From DASUAS01 sp035763625 (GTDB taxonomy: Bacteria > Actinomycetota > Acidimicrobiia > IMCC26256 > DASPTH01): DNA of 20,545 bases. The notes beneath the pieces were generated by a model. That model saw only the letters and a list, made by a program, of their open reading frames with translations, searched no databases and was not told the origin of the DNA. Position 1 is the stretch's first letter, and every line of letters begins with the position of its first letter. The DNA lies in the NCBI GenBank assembly GCA_035763625.1, contig DASUAS010000106.1, positions 1 through 20,545 on the forward strand. Direction: 5' to 3'. Shown piece by piece: positions 14,671-20,429 of this stretch. A program made the position numbers and the translations under genes.

Positions 14671-15627
14671 GTGCCCCCGTCGCCCCGGACCCGGTCACCC
14701 CGCCGACGTCTGCTCGTCGGAGCGCTCGGCGTCGTCGCGGCCGCGCTCGTCGCCGCCGGCTGCATCCCGCCGCCACCGCCACCACCGCCGCCGGTGGGAC
14801 CGACGACCATCGGAGTCACGCACCCGGTGGGCACGGTGCAGGAGCGGTTCGTCGACACCGCGCACTACACCGCCGCGTACGGCGGCTCCGGCGGTGCGCC
14901 CTGGCGCGTCCTCGACACCACGATCTGGTATCCGGCGGACGGCGGCGGGCCGTACCCGCTCGTGGTGTTCGCGCACGGCTACGGGGTGACGCCGTCGTAC
15001 TACAACCAACTGATCTCGCGCATCGCGGCAGCGGGATACGTCGTCGCCGCACCGACCTATCCGCTGCTCAGCGGCCAACCCGCGGGACCGACCGACACCG
15101 TCGGGTGGGGCGACCTCTTCCCGGACACCTGGTTCGTCACCAACGAGGTGCTGGCGCTGTCGGCGTCGGGCGATCCGTCCATCGGTGGCCTGATCGACCC
15201 CAACCGCATCGCGGTCGCGGGCCACTCCGACGGCGCGGTCCTCGCGTTCGGCGACGGCTTCGTGCCGTTCCAACTCGACGCGCGCGTGCGCGCGGTCGTG
15301 TCGTTCTCGGCCGACCAGGGCCTCTACGGCGGCTACCAGCCCAACGGCCGACCGGTCCTGTACGTGCTCAGCGACCAGGACCCCTACAACCCGTGGGGCG
15401 ACGCCATCGCGTGGGCCCGGAACGTGCTCCAGGAACCGAAGACGGTCGTGACCCTGGTGAACGCGTCCCACGAGGGGCCGTACGTCAACGTCGGCGATCC
15501 GCACTTCGACCTCGTCGCTCGCCTCACGATCGGCTTCCTCGACGCGACGACGAAGTCACACCCGGAAGCGCTCGCCAACGCGGTCCAGGTCGCGGTCACG
15601 CGCCCCGACCTGGCGTGGGTCGGGTAG
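14671..15627 (+). CDS. Exported alpha/beta hydrolase lipoprotein
   Basis: The protein has 318 residues. An Arg-rich N-terminus (S-P-R-R-R-L-L, Tat-like) and a hydrophobic segment end in V-A-A-G-C, a likely lipobox with Cys31. A run of nine prolines follows (33-41). The rest is an alpha/beta hydrolase: an oxyanion-type F-A-H-G-Y-G (100-105), nucleophile Ser186 in G-H-S-D-G-A, acid Asp235 or Asp237 in L-S-D-Q-D-P, and His267 in N-A-S-H-E-G-P. The shape is like the PAF-acetylhydrolase/dienelactone-hydrolase-like esterases, or cutinase-like lipases in the loose sense. It would act on an ester outside the cytoplasmic membrane. The GTG start is inferred from the signal sequence. It ends seven bases from a convergent gene. 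Confidence 0.87.
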   Translation: MPPSPRTRSPRRRLLVGALGVVAAALVAAGCIPPPPPPPPPVGPTTIGVTHPVGTVQERFVDTAHYTAAYGGSGGAPWRVLDTTIWYPADGGGPYPLVVFAHGYGVTPSYYNQLISRIAAAGYVVAAPTYPLLSGQPAGPTDTVGWGDLFPDTWFVTNEVLALSASGDPSIGGLIDPNRIAVAGHSDGAVLAFGDGFVPFQLDARVRAVVSFSADQGLYGGYQPNGRPVLYVLSDQDPYNPWGDAIAWARNVLQEPKTVVTLVNASHEGPYVNVGDPHFDLVARLTIGFLDATTKSHPEALANAVQVAVTRPDLAWVG

Positions 15628-15634
15628 GAGTCGG

Positions 15635-16000
15635 TCAGTCGCTCCGGTCGTCGTGGTCGTCGTCGGGTGCCGGCAGGTAGACGATGGCGCGAGAGCGCTC
15701 GGGGTGCTCGGGGTGCTCGGGATCGAGCACGATGTCGATGTGGTCGAGCTTGGGTTCGGGAGCCTGGGTCACGATGGCCGGCTCCTCCCGCTCGGGTCGA
15801 CCCTCGAGCGCGTCACGTACGCCGAGGAGACCGGCGGCGATCACGCTGCCGGCGCTGCTGCGGCGGAACCGGTCGATCGGCCGCTCCCACGCACCGTCGC
15901 CATCCGTCGCGCTGGTGTCGTCCCTCACGTCGGTGTCGTCGGTGCCGTCGGTCGCGTCGGAGTGGTCCGGCGCGGCGGGCTCGTCGGTGCTGTCGGCCAC
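15635..16000 (-). CDS. Small acidic hypothetical protein
   Basis: I do not recognise this 121-residue protein. The first 36 residues are Asp/Thr-rich and probably disordered. A middle part (about 39-68: W-E-R-P-I-D-R-F-R-R-S-S-A-G-S-V-I-A-A-G) could form helices with a short hydrophobic stretch. A C-terminal part ends in H-I-D-I-V-L-D-P-E-H-P-E-H-P-E-R and a Asp-rich tail. It has no signal peptide or clear membrane anchor. The GTG start is supported by TAACGT exactly six bases upstream on this strand. It is convergent with the lipoprotein hydrolase gene and divergent from the next gene, with which it shares a 39-base promoter region. The repeated E-H-P comes from a 9-base DNA repeat. Confidence 0.7.
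   Translation of the reverse strand: MADSTDEPAAPDHSDATDGTDDTDVRDDTSATDGDGAWERPIDRFRRSSAGSVIAAGLLGVRDALEGRPEREEPAIVTQAPEPKLDHIDIVLDPEHPEHPERSRAIVYLPAPDDDHDDRSD
15697..15722. repeat. 9-base tandem repeat inside the small acidic protein gene
   Basis: GCTCGGGGT occurs at 15697-15705 and 15706-15714, with a third partial copy to 15722. On the coding (minus) strand it gives the E-H-P-E-H-P-E residues. Confidence 0.7.
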
Positions 16001-16006
16001 GCCCTC

Positions 16007-16012
16007 ACGTTA
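16007..16012 (-). promoter_or_regulatory. Leaderless -10 box of the small acidic protein gene
   Basis: On the minus strand TAACGT is followed by six bases and the GTG at 16000. It lies 15 bases from the oppositely directed TAGCTT box of the next gene. Confidence 0.55.
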
Positions 16013-16027
16013 GGACCGCCCGGCGCG

Positions 16028-16033
16028 TAGCTT
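16028..16033 (+). promoter_or_regulatory. Leaderless -10 box of the membrane-anchored Thr/Ala-linker protein gene
   Basis: TAGCTT is followed by six bases and the ATG at 16040. No Shine-Dalgarno sequence is possible within so short a leader. Confidence 0.55.
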
Positions 16034-16039
16034 CGCCCG

Positions 16040-16801
16040 ATGCGGGAGGGGCCGGAGGAGGAGCGGATCCGGCGGGCGGTGACCATCGGGGTCATGGTCG
16101 TCGCCGCTCTCCTCGGGGTCGTGCTCGTCAGCGGCGGCGCCACCGGCACCGCCACCCGCGCGTCGTCCACCGCCGATGGGCTCACCCCACTCGTCGGAGC
16201 GACCACCACGGACACCGCCACGACGGTGGCGCCGGGTGCGACCGCATCCAGGACCACGACATCCGCGGCGGCGGCGACGACGACGACGACCACCACCGCC
16301 ACCACCGCCACCACCGCCACCACCACAGCCACCACCGCCGACCCGGGGGCACTCCCGCAGACCGACGACCATCCCAGCGCATCAGGACCGACGTTCACCG
16401 CCGGCGTCGACGGGCTCTGGGAGGCGATCCGCCAGGACCGGCCCGAGCTCGGGTTGCCGTTCTTCTTCCCGCAGCGCGCGTACCTCCAGGTGAAGGCGAT
16501 CAGCGACCCGGCCGGCGACTACCAGCACCGCCTCATCGCGAACTTCGAGGAGGACGTCCACTCGCTGCACGCGCAACTCGGCACCGACGCGGCCGACGCC
16601 ACGCTCGTCGGCATCACCGTGCCCGACGACCAGGCGGTGTGGGTGCAGCCGGGCGAGGAGTCGAACCAGCTGCCGTACTGGCGCGTCTACGGCTCGACGA
16701 TCCAGTACGAGCTCGACGGGCAGACGGGTTCGTTCCCGGTGACGTCGCTCATCTCGTGGCGCGGAGAGTGGTACGTGGTGCACCTCGGCGCCATCCGCTG
16801 A
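16040..16801 (+). CDS. Membrane-anchored protein with Thr/Ala linker and unknown outer domain
   Basis: The protein has 253 residues and no family I recognise. A short charged N-terminus leads to one membrane helix (about 13-31). A low-complexity Thr/Ala linker follows (about 33-105). The outer domain (about 118-253) has an ordinary folded composition, including G-L-W-E-A-I-R-Q-D-R-P, P-F-F-F-P-Q-R-A-Y and a C-terminal S-W-R-G-E-W-Y-V-V-H-L. The arrangement suggests an inner-membrane anchor holding the domain away from the membrane, as in many actinobacterial cell-envelope proteins with Thr-rich stalks. The closing W-R-G-E-W-Y-V-V-H-L strand is reminiscent of small lipoprotein-like beta domains, but no function can be given. 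The ATG is supported by the TAGCTT box. Confidence 0.82.
   Translation: MREGPEEERIRRAVTIGVMVVAALLGVVLVSGGATGTATRASSTADGLTPLVGATTTDTATTVAPGATASRTTTSAAAATTTTTTTATTATTATTTATTADPGALPQTDDHPSASGPTFTAGVDGLWEAIRQDRPELGLPFFFPQRAYLQVKAISDPAGDYQHRLIANFEEDVHSLHAQLGTDAADATLVGITVPDDQAVWVQPGEESNQLPYWRVYGSTIQYELDGQTGSFPVTSLISWRGEWYVVHLGAIR
16276..16339. repeat. Simple-sequence repeat coding for the Thr/Ala linker
   Basis: A run of GAC/ACG triplets (16276-16291) passes into ACCACCGCC units at 16292-16300, 16301-16309 and 16310-16318. A 12-base variant follows (16319-16330), then another unit (16331-16339). The 9-base period keeps the frame if copies are gained or lost. Confidence 0.8.
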
Positions 16802-16819
16802 CGCCGCCCCCGGGCAGGC

Positions 16820-17098
16820 TCAGTTCGAGACGAACGTGTCGGGCAGGAGGCTGAGCCCGAGCCCGAGAAGGGTGGCCACGACCGCGGCGACCATGATCCA
16901 ACGACCGCGCCGCTCGCCCCGATACCAGGCGAGGCCGCCGAGCGCGACCCCCACGGTGCCGAAGAACAGGGGCAGGAGGAACACCGCCCAGCCCGCGGCC
17001 ACGATCCCCCAGATCGCTGCCGCCTGACCGGGCTGGAGCCGCCGCGTGGTGACAGCCGGGTCCATCGGAGCCGGCCCCGGGTCGGGTTCGCTCGTCAC
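16820..17098 (-). CDS. Small two-helix membrane protein (DUF4190-like)
   Basis: The protein has 92 residues. A Pro-rich cytoplasmic N-terminus (about 1-24) is followed by two membrane helices (about 26-58 and 67-86). They are joined by a short basic turn with Y-R-G-E-R-R-G-R. The pattern A-x-x-W-G-I-V...G-x-x-G-V-A-L-G-G-L-A-W-Y-R-G resembles DUF4190-type proteins, which are common in actinobacteria and of unknown function. The start is a GTG supported by TAAGGT six bases upstream on this strand. It lies 73 bases downstream of pdxH on the same strand with its own promoter, and its stop is 18 bases from the end of the convergent gene. Confidence 0.78.
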   Translation of the reverse strand: MTSEPDPGPAPMDPAVTTRRLQPGQAAAIWGIVAAGWAVFLLPLFFGTVGVALGGLAWYRGERRGRWIMVAAVVATLLGLGLSLLPDTFVSN

Positions 17099-17104
17099 GG
17101 CCCC

Positions 17105-17110
17105 ACCTTA
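17105..17110 (-). promoter_or_regulatory. Leaderless -10 box of the DUF4190-like gene
   Basis: On the minus strand TAAGGT is followed by six bases and the GTG at 17098. Confidence 0.55.
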
Positions 17111-17171
17111 GGGACCAGGCTGCTCGCCGCTGGCGTCGTGGTCTGGCGCCGACATCGAGAGGCTCGACCGT

Positions 17172-17786
17172 TCAGGGCTGGAGACGGACGACCTGCCATT
17201 CGTCACCTGAGCGGCGGTACTCGAAGCGATCGTGCAGCCGGTCGTCGCGGTGCTGCCAGAACTCGATCCCGTCGGGGACGACCCGGTAGCCACCCCATCC
17301 CTCCGGTCGCAGCACCTCGGTCTCACCGAAGCGCGCTTCGACGTCGCGCGCCTGCGCCTCGAGCTGCTCGCGTGACGCGATGGGTCGGCTCTGCGCAGAC
17401 GCCCACGCGCTCACGCGGCTCGCGCGCGGGCGTGCGTACCAGTACGCGTCGGAGTCGGCGTCGGTCAGGCGCTCGGCGCGCCCGGTCGCGCGCACCTGGC
17501 GCAGGACCTCCGGCCAGTGCAGCGCGATCGCGACGTGCGGGTTGGCCGCGAGCTCGATCCCCTTGCGGCTCTCGAAGTTGGTGAAGAACCAGAACCCGCG
17601 GTCGTCGACGCCGCGCAGCAGCACCATGCGCGCCGAGGGGTGACCATCGGTCGTGCTCGTCGCCACGACCATCGCGTCGGGTTGGAGCTGACCGTGCTCC
17701 TCGGCGTCGGCGTACCATTGCCGGAACTGCACGAACGGGTCGGGATCGAGATCACCCGCGTACAGCGGACGCGCTGGCATCGGCAC
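17172..17786 (-). CDS. pdxH: Pyridoxamine 5'-phosphate oxidase
   Basis: The protein has 204 residues, about the usual length. It oxidises pyridoxamine or pyridoxine phosphate to pyridoxal phosphate with FMN and oxygen. The FMN-binding segment S-A-R-M-V-L-L-R-G (about 51-59) is followed by F-W-F-F-T-N-F-E-S-R-K-G (65-76). The C-terminal signature has W-G-G-Y-R-V-V-P, I-E-F-W-Q, R-L-H-D-R-F-x-Y and ends W-Q-V-V-R-L-Q-P. It is a homodimeric cytoplasmic enzyme of vitamin B6 synthesis and salvage. The GTG at 17786 is preferred over the ATG at 17780 because TAACCT lies seven bases upstream. It is divergent from the VOC-family gene, with the two -10 boxes only ten bases apart. Confidence 0.95.
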   Translation of the reverse strand: MPMPARPLYAGDLDPDPFVQFRQWYADAEEHGQLQPDAMVVATSTTDGHPSARMVLLRGVDDRGFWFFTNFESRKGIELAANPHVAIALHWPEVLRQVRATGRAERLTDADSDAYWYARPRASRVSAWASAQSRPIASREQLEAQARDVEARFGETEVLRPEGWGGYRVVPDGIEFWQHRDDRLHDRFEYRRSGDEWQVVRLQP

Positions 17787-17793
17787 GGGGCCG

Positions 17794-17799
17794 AGGTTA
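17794..17799 (-). promoter_or_regulatory. Leaderless -10 box of pdxH
   Basis: On the minus strand TAACCT is followed by seven bases and the GTG at 17786. The plus-strand TAGGGT of the next gene begins ten bases away. Confidence 0.5.
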
Positions 17800-17809
17800 C
17801 GGCTGACGG

Positions 17810-17815
17810 TAGGGT
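17810..17815 (+). promoter_or_regulatory. Leaderless -10 box of the VOC-family gene
   Basis: TAGGGT is followed by exactly six bases and the ATG at 17822, the same hexamer and spacing as at 4876-4888. Confidence 0.6.
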
Positions 17816-17821
17816 GCGCGC

Positions 17822-18343
17822 ATGCCGTTCCACCATGTGGCCGTGGCCACTCGTGATCTCGACGCCACCCGCGCGTTCTACACCGAGGCGATGGGCTTCC
17901 CGTTGGTGAAGGTGGAGGCCGCGCCCACCCTCGAGCAGACCGGATGGGCGCGCCACGTGTTCTTCGACACCGGTGACGGCCAGCTGTTCGCGGTGTGGGA
18001 CCTGCACGACGAGACCATCCCGGAGTTCGACCCCGCGATCAGCCGCGGGCTCGGCCTCCCCACGTGGGTGAACCACATCGCGTTCGCGTCGTCGTCGCTT
18101 CACGACCTCGCGGCGCGGCGCCAGCGCCTGCTCGACCACGGCCACGACGTGATCGAGATCGACCACGGCTGGTGCACGTCGATCTACGCCAACGATCCCA
18201 ACGGCACGCTGGTCGAGTTCTGCTGCACGACCCGCCGATTCACCGAGGCCGACGTCGAGGAAGCCGAGCAGCTCGTCAACGCGGCGCAGCCGCCGCTGGG
18301 CGACACGCCTCCGTTCAAGATCCACGAAGCCGCCAAGTCCTAG
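17822..18343 (+). CDS. VOC (glyoxalase/dioxygenase-fold) family protein
   Basis: The protein has 173 residues. It has two beta-alpha-beta-beta-beta units of the vicinal-oxygen-chelate fold. The first starts F-H-H-V-A-V-A-T-R-D-L-D-A-T-R-A-F-Y-T and the second starts W-V-N-H-I-A-F-A. Metal-ligand positions are filled by His5, His85 and Glu132 (L-V-E-F-C), so a metal site is likely. Families with this fold include glyoxalases, extradiol dioxygenases, fosfomycin enzymes and epimerases, and none is specified by what can be seen. The C-terminal tail of about 40 residues lies outside the fold. It is transcribed divergently from pdxH. The gap to the convergent gene at 18489 is 145 bases; a 12-base palindrome (18362-18373) is the only structure noted there. 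Confidence 0.88.
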   Translation: MPFHHVAVATRDLDATRAFYTEAMGFPLVKVEAAPTLEQTGWARHVFFDTGDGQLFAVWDLHDETIPEFDPAISRGLGLPTWVNHIAFASSSLHDLAARRQRLLDHGHDVIEIDHGWCTSIYANDPNGTLVEFCCTTRRFTEADVEEAEQLVNAAQPPLGDTPPFKIHEAAKS

Positions 18344-18488
18344 ACCGGGCGCCGAAGACCGCGGCGGCCGCCGTGGGCTCATCCGGAAGTACGGCAACTC
18401 GCTGGAGCGCCGTCGCTGGTTGCACGCCTCCGACCCTGGCGGGTGTGAGCCGCTGAGGATGTGGCGAACCGGAGTGTCGCTCCTTCGT

Positions 18489-19310
18489 CTACGAGTCCTG
18501 GGCGGCGAGCAGCAGAGTGGCGAGCGGCTCGAGCGTCGCCATGAGCTCGTCGAGCTCGCCGGCCTCGAGGTTCTCGTAGGGCTTCGCCGCGAGGTCGTCC
18601 GTGCGCTCCTCGACCCGTCGTTTGACGGCGCGACCCTGTTCGCTCAGCCAACCGTCGTCTCCGATCAGGCCGTGGTCGCGCATCCCGTCGATCACGACGG
18701 CGAGCTGTGGAGCGGGGAGGTGGTGGATTCGGCCGAACTTCTCCGCGGGCATGCCCATGTCGAGGGCGAGGAGGACGTGCGCTTCGAGGCCGCCGACACC
18801 CTCGATCATCAAGGCCGCGATGTGCCCGTCGCCACGGTGCTCGCGCAGCAGGGAAGCTGCGTGGAAGAGACGGGCCACCACGTCGTCGGGGATCGGGATC
18901 GCTCGCAGCGCGGCGTACATCGGCCGGCCCTCGAACGGCGCGCTGGTCGCCGCCTCGAGCAGCAGGTCAGCGGCGCGCGCGAACGCAGGAGTCTCGACGT
19001 GATCGCCGAGAATGCGCCGCAATGCCTTCGCACAGCCGGCCTGACGAGCGGCGATCGCCGCTTCGGGCGTGGTGGTGCGCCACACCTTCGGGATGTGGCG
19101 AGCCACCTCACCGGGAGCGAAGTTGTAGAAGAGCGCGTCCACCACCTCGGCGGGGACGAGGCCAAGGGGCGCCGCCCGTCCGGCGAAGTAGATGTCCCAG
19201 TAGTCGGTGAACCCCAAGGCGAACATCGTCTCGTTGGGTTCGTCGGCCGAGTAGGGGATGACACCGATCGGCTCGACGAGCTCGAACATCCGGCGCGCCA
19301 TCGCGTTCAT
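18489..19310 (-). CDS. SCO6745-like protein of actinobacteria, function unknown
   Basis: The protein has 273 residues from the ATG at 19310. The N-terminal part A-R-R-M-F-E-L-V-E-P-I-G, then F-T-D-Y-W-D-I-Y-F-A-G-R-A-A-P-L-G and F-Y-N-F-A-P-G-E-V-A-R-H-I-P-K-V-W, match the SCO6745 family as I recall it, common in actinobacteria. The C-terminal half, with M-R-D-H-G-L-I-G-D-D-G-W-L-S-E-Q-G-R, resembles a winged-helix, so a regulatory role has been proposed for some relatives; this is not established. No membrane segment or signal is present. The start is chosen because AAGGAG (19325-19320) lies nine bases upstream; a longer form from 19358 is less likely. It diverges from the two small genes that follow on the plus strand. 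Confidence 0.8.
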   Translation of the reverse strand: MNAMARRMFELVEPIGVIPYSADEPNETMFALGFTDYWDIYFAGRAAPLGLVPAEVVDALFYNFAPGEVARHIPKVWRTTTPEAAIAARQAGCAKALRRILGDHVETPAFARAADLLLEAATSAPFEGRPMYAALRAIPIPDDVVARLFHAASLLREHRGDGHIAALMIEGVGGLEAHVLLALDMGMPAEKFGRIHHLPAPQLAVVIDGMRDHGLIGDDGWLSEQGRAVKRRVEERTDDLAAKPYENLEAGELDELMATLEPLATLLLAAQDS

Positions 19311-19455
19311 CGTCGAGCTCTCCTTCTTGCAACCCCGTCGCCCCGAGCGGACGCTCATGATCAGTTGGACGACCGCGCACCGCGAAACTCATCGCAGCGG
19401 CGGTTCGCGGAGATCTTGTGCGGCAGGCAGAGCACTGCCACGTGGAGCACGCTCG

Positions 19456-19461
19456 TACACT
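19456..19461 (+). promoter_or_regulatory. Leaderless -10 box of the small two-gene operon
   Basis: TACACT is followed by seven bases and the ATG at 19469, with no Shine-Dalgarno sequence. The 158 bases between 19310 and 19469 hold this promoter and the ribosome site of the divergent gene. Confidence 0.5.
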
Positions 19462-19468
19462 CCGCGCC

Positions 19469-19729
19469 ATGTCGGCGCGGCTCGATCCATCACGGCGAGT
19501 GCTCGCGAGTCCCTCGACCTCTGCGGTCGATCGCTGCGTCGACGTCTTCGCTCGACTCGATGGCACGTTCGGTTTCGAGGAGCTGCGACGCGACCCTGAA
19601 GAGATGGTCGCCTGGACGCCCGTCGCGTACTACTCGCATCACGAACTTCCGACAGAAGCCGACGCCTTCGTCGCCGCCCGCGAAGCCGTTCCCCGGCTCG
19701 CCGGCGTTCTGCCGGGTCCTAGCCTGTGA
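19469..19729 (+). CDS. Small protein of unknown function
   Basis: The protein has 86 residues and no family I recognise. It looks soluble: R-C-V-D-V-F-A-R-L-D-G-T-F-G-F-E-E-L-R-R-D-P-E in the middle suggests helices, followed by W-T-P-V-A-Y-Y-S-H-H and a helical C-terminus. There is no signal or membrane segment. The start is supported by a TACACT box seven bases upstream; an in-frame ATG at 19418 lies before that box. The stop overlaps the GTG of the next gene (GTGA), so the two are coupled and may act together. Confidence 0.62.
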   Translation: MSARLDPSRRVLASPSTSAVDRCVDVFARLDGTFGFEELRRDPEEMVAWTPVAYYSHHELPTEADAFVAAREAVPRLAGVLPGPSL

Positions 19730-20028
19730 GCGTGGCGAGGATCCCCATCGCATGTTCCCTCCAGGGTGACGCTTACGCCGATCGGCTCGATCGATGGAAG
19801 CTGCTCCTTGGCGATGCAGCGACTGTTCGAGCGCGGATCCCGAACGGCGTCGAGATCCATTTCGCTGAGCGCGCCGCCCAGGCGCTCGCGGATCTCGTCG
19901 CAGCAGAACGCGAGTGTTGCGCGTGGGCCGGGTGGGATCTCTCAACTGCGCAGGGTGCACTTGTGCTCCGAGCGACAGCACCCGATCTTGCTGGCGCTGA
20001 CGTTCTCCGCGAGCTCTTTCAGGTCTGA
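19726..20028 (+). CDS. Small conserved protein with an E-C-C motif
   Basis: The protein has 100 residues. It has Cys10 in I-A-C-S-L near the N-terminus, a helix A-D-R-L-D-R-W-K-L-L-L, a G-V-E-I-H-F segment, then A-D-L-V-A-A-E-R-E-C-C-A-W with the pair Cys64/Cys65. A C-terminal V-L-R-A-T-A-P-D-L-A-G-A-D-V-L-R-E-L-F closes it. Small proteins with this layout, E-C-C motif included, are common as unannotated proteins in actinobacteria and proteobacteria, sometimes near metal-resistance genes as I recall. Metal binding by the cysteines is inference. The start may be the GTG at 19726, overlapping the previous stop, or the GTG at 19732. The last 10 bases overlap the end of a convergent nucleotidyltransferase gene. 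Confidence 0.68.
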   Translation: MSVARIPIACSLQGDAYADRLDRWKLLLGDAATVRARIPNGVEIHFAERAAQALADLVAAERECCAWAGWDLSTAQGALVLRATAPDLAGADVLRELFQV

Positions 20029-20375
20029 CGACAACGCGGCCATTCGGAGTCATCGTCGTCGACCGACGCCACATCAACGCGCAGGCCGCCCCGTTGGTAC
20101 GTGCGGTAGCCATCGGCTTCGTCGACGACGTCCCATCCACGCTGCGAGAGCATGGTGTGGACCCGGCTGGAGTCGGCAACCCGGACGGCGATGTCGATGT
20201 CGTCGTGATGCCTTGTGGTTCTGCCGACGTGGAAGTCAACTGCCCAGCCACCAAAGAGCCGGTGCGGAATCGCCTGAACGGTGAGCTCGCGGTGGTGGCT
20301 CACTCTTCGGATGGCGGCGCGGGCGTCGACGAGCTGCTCGAGGGCGACGAGGAACTCGATCGCGTTGTCCGTCAC
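20019..20375 (-). CDS. Nucleotidyltransferase, short at the C-terminus (aminoglycoside/lincosamide-type fold)
   Basis: The protein has 118 residues. The segment F-G-G-W-A-V-D-F-H-V-G-R-T-T-R-H-H-D-D-I-D-I (41-62) is the nucleotide-binding strand of the ANT(2'')/LinA-like nucleotidyltransferases, with Asp59 and Asp61 as metal ligands. R-V-D-V (99-102) supplies a third Asp (101). Relatives are about 160-180 residues, so some 50 C-terminal residues are missing; the protein ends soon after the third Asp with E-W-P-R-C-R-Q-T. The missing part does not appear in another frame, which holds the convergent E-C-C protein gene. The gene may be decayed or a minimal variant. It starts with GTG; no resistance phenotype can be inferred. 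It follows the end of a possible acetyltransferase gene in the same frame. Confidence 0.7.
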   Translation of the reverse strand: MTDNAIEFLVALEQLVDARAAIRRVSHHRELTVQAIPHRLFGGWAVDFHVGRTTRHHDDIDIAVRVADSSRVHTMLSQRGWDVVDEADGYRTYQRGGLRVDVASVDDDDSEWPRCRQT

Positions 20376-20429
20376 CGGGCCGCGATGGAGCCGGCCGTCC
20401 CAGAGGTCGGCAGTTGCACCCGCGGATGG

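Noticed and set aside
17108..17326. Short minus-strand open frame between pdxH and the DUF4190-like gene
   Set aside because: It mostly overlaps the pdxH 3' end in another frame and shows no family features.
18362..18373. 12-base palindrome CGGCGGCCGCCG in the gap between convergent genes
   Set aside because: A perfect palindrome with no loop and no U tract is common in such G+C-rich sequence. The distant GGCTCA/TGAGCC pair (18376-18381, 18446-18451) is also too far apart to support a terminator.
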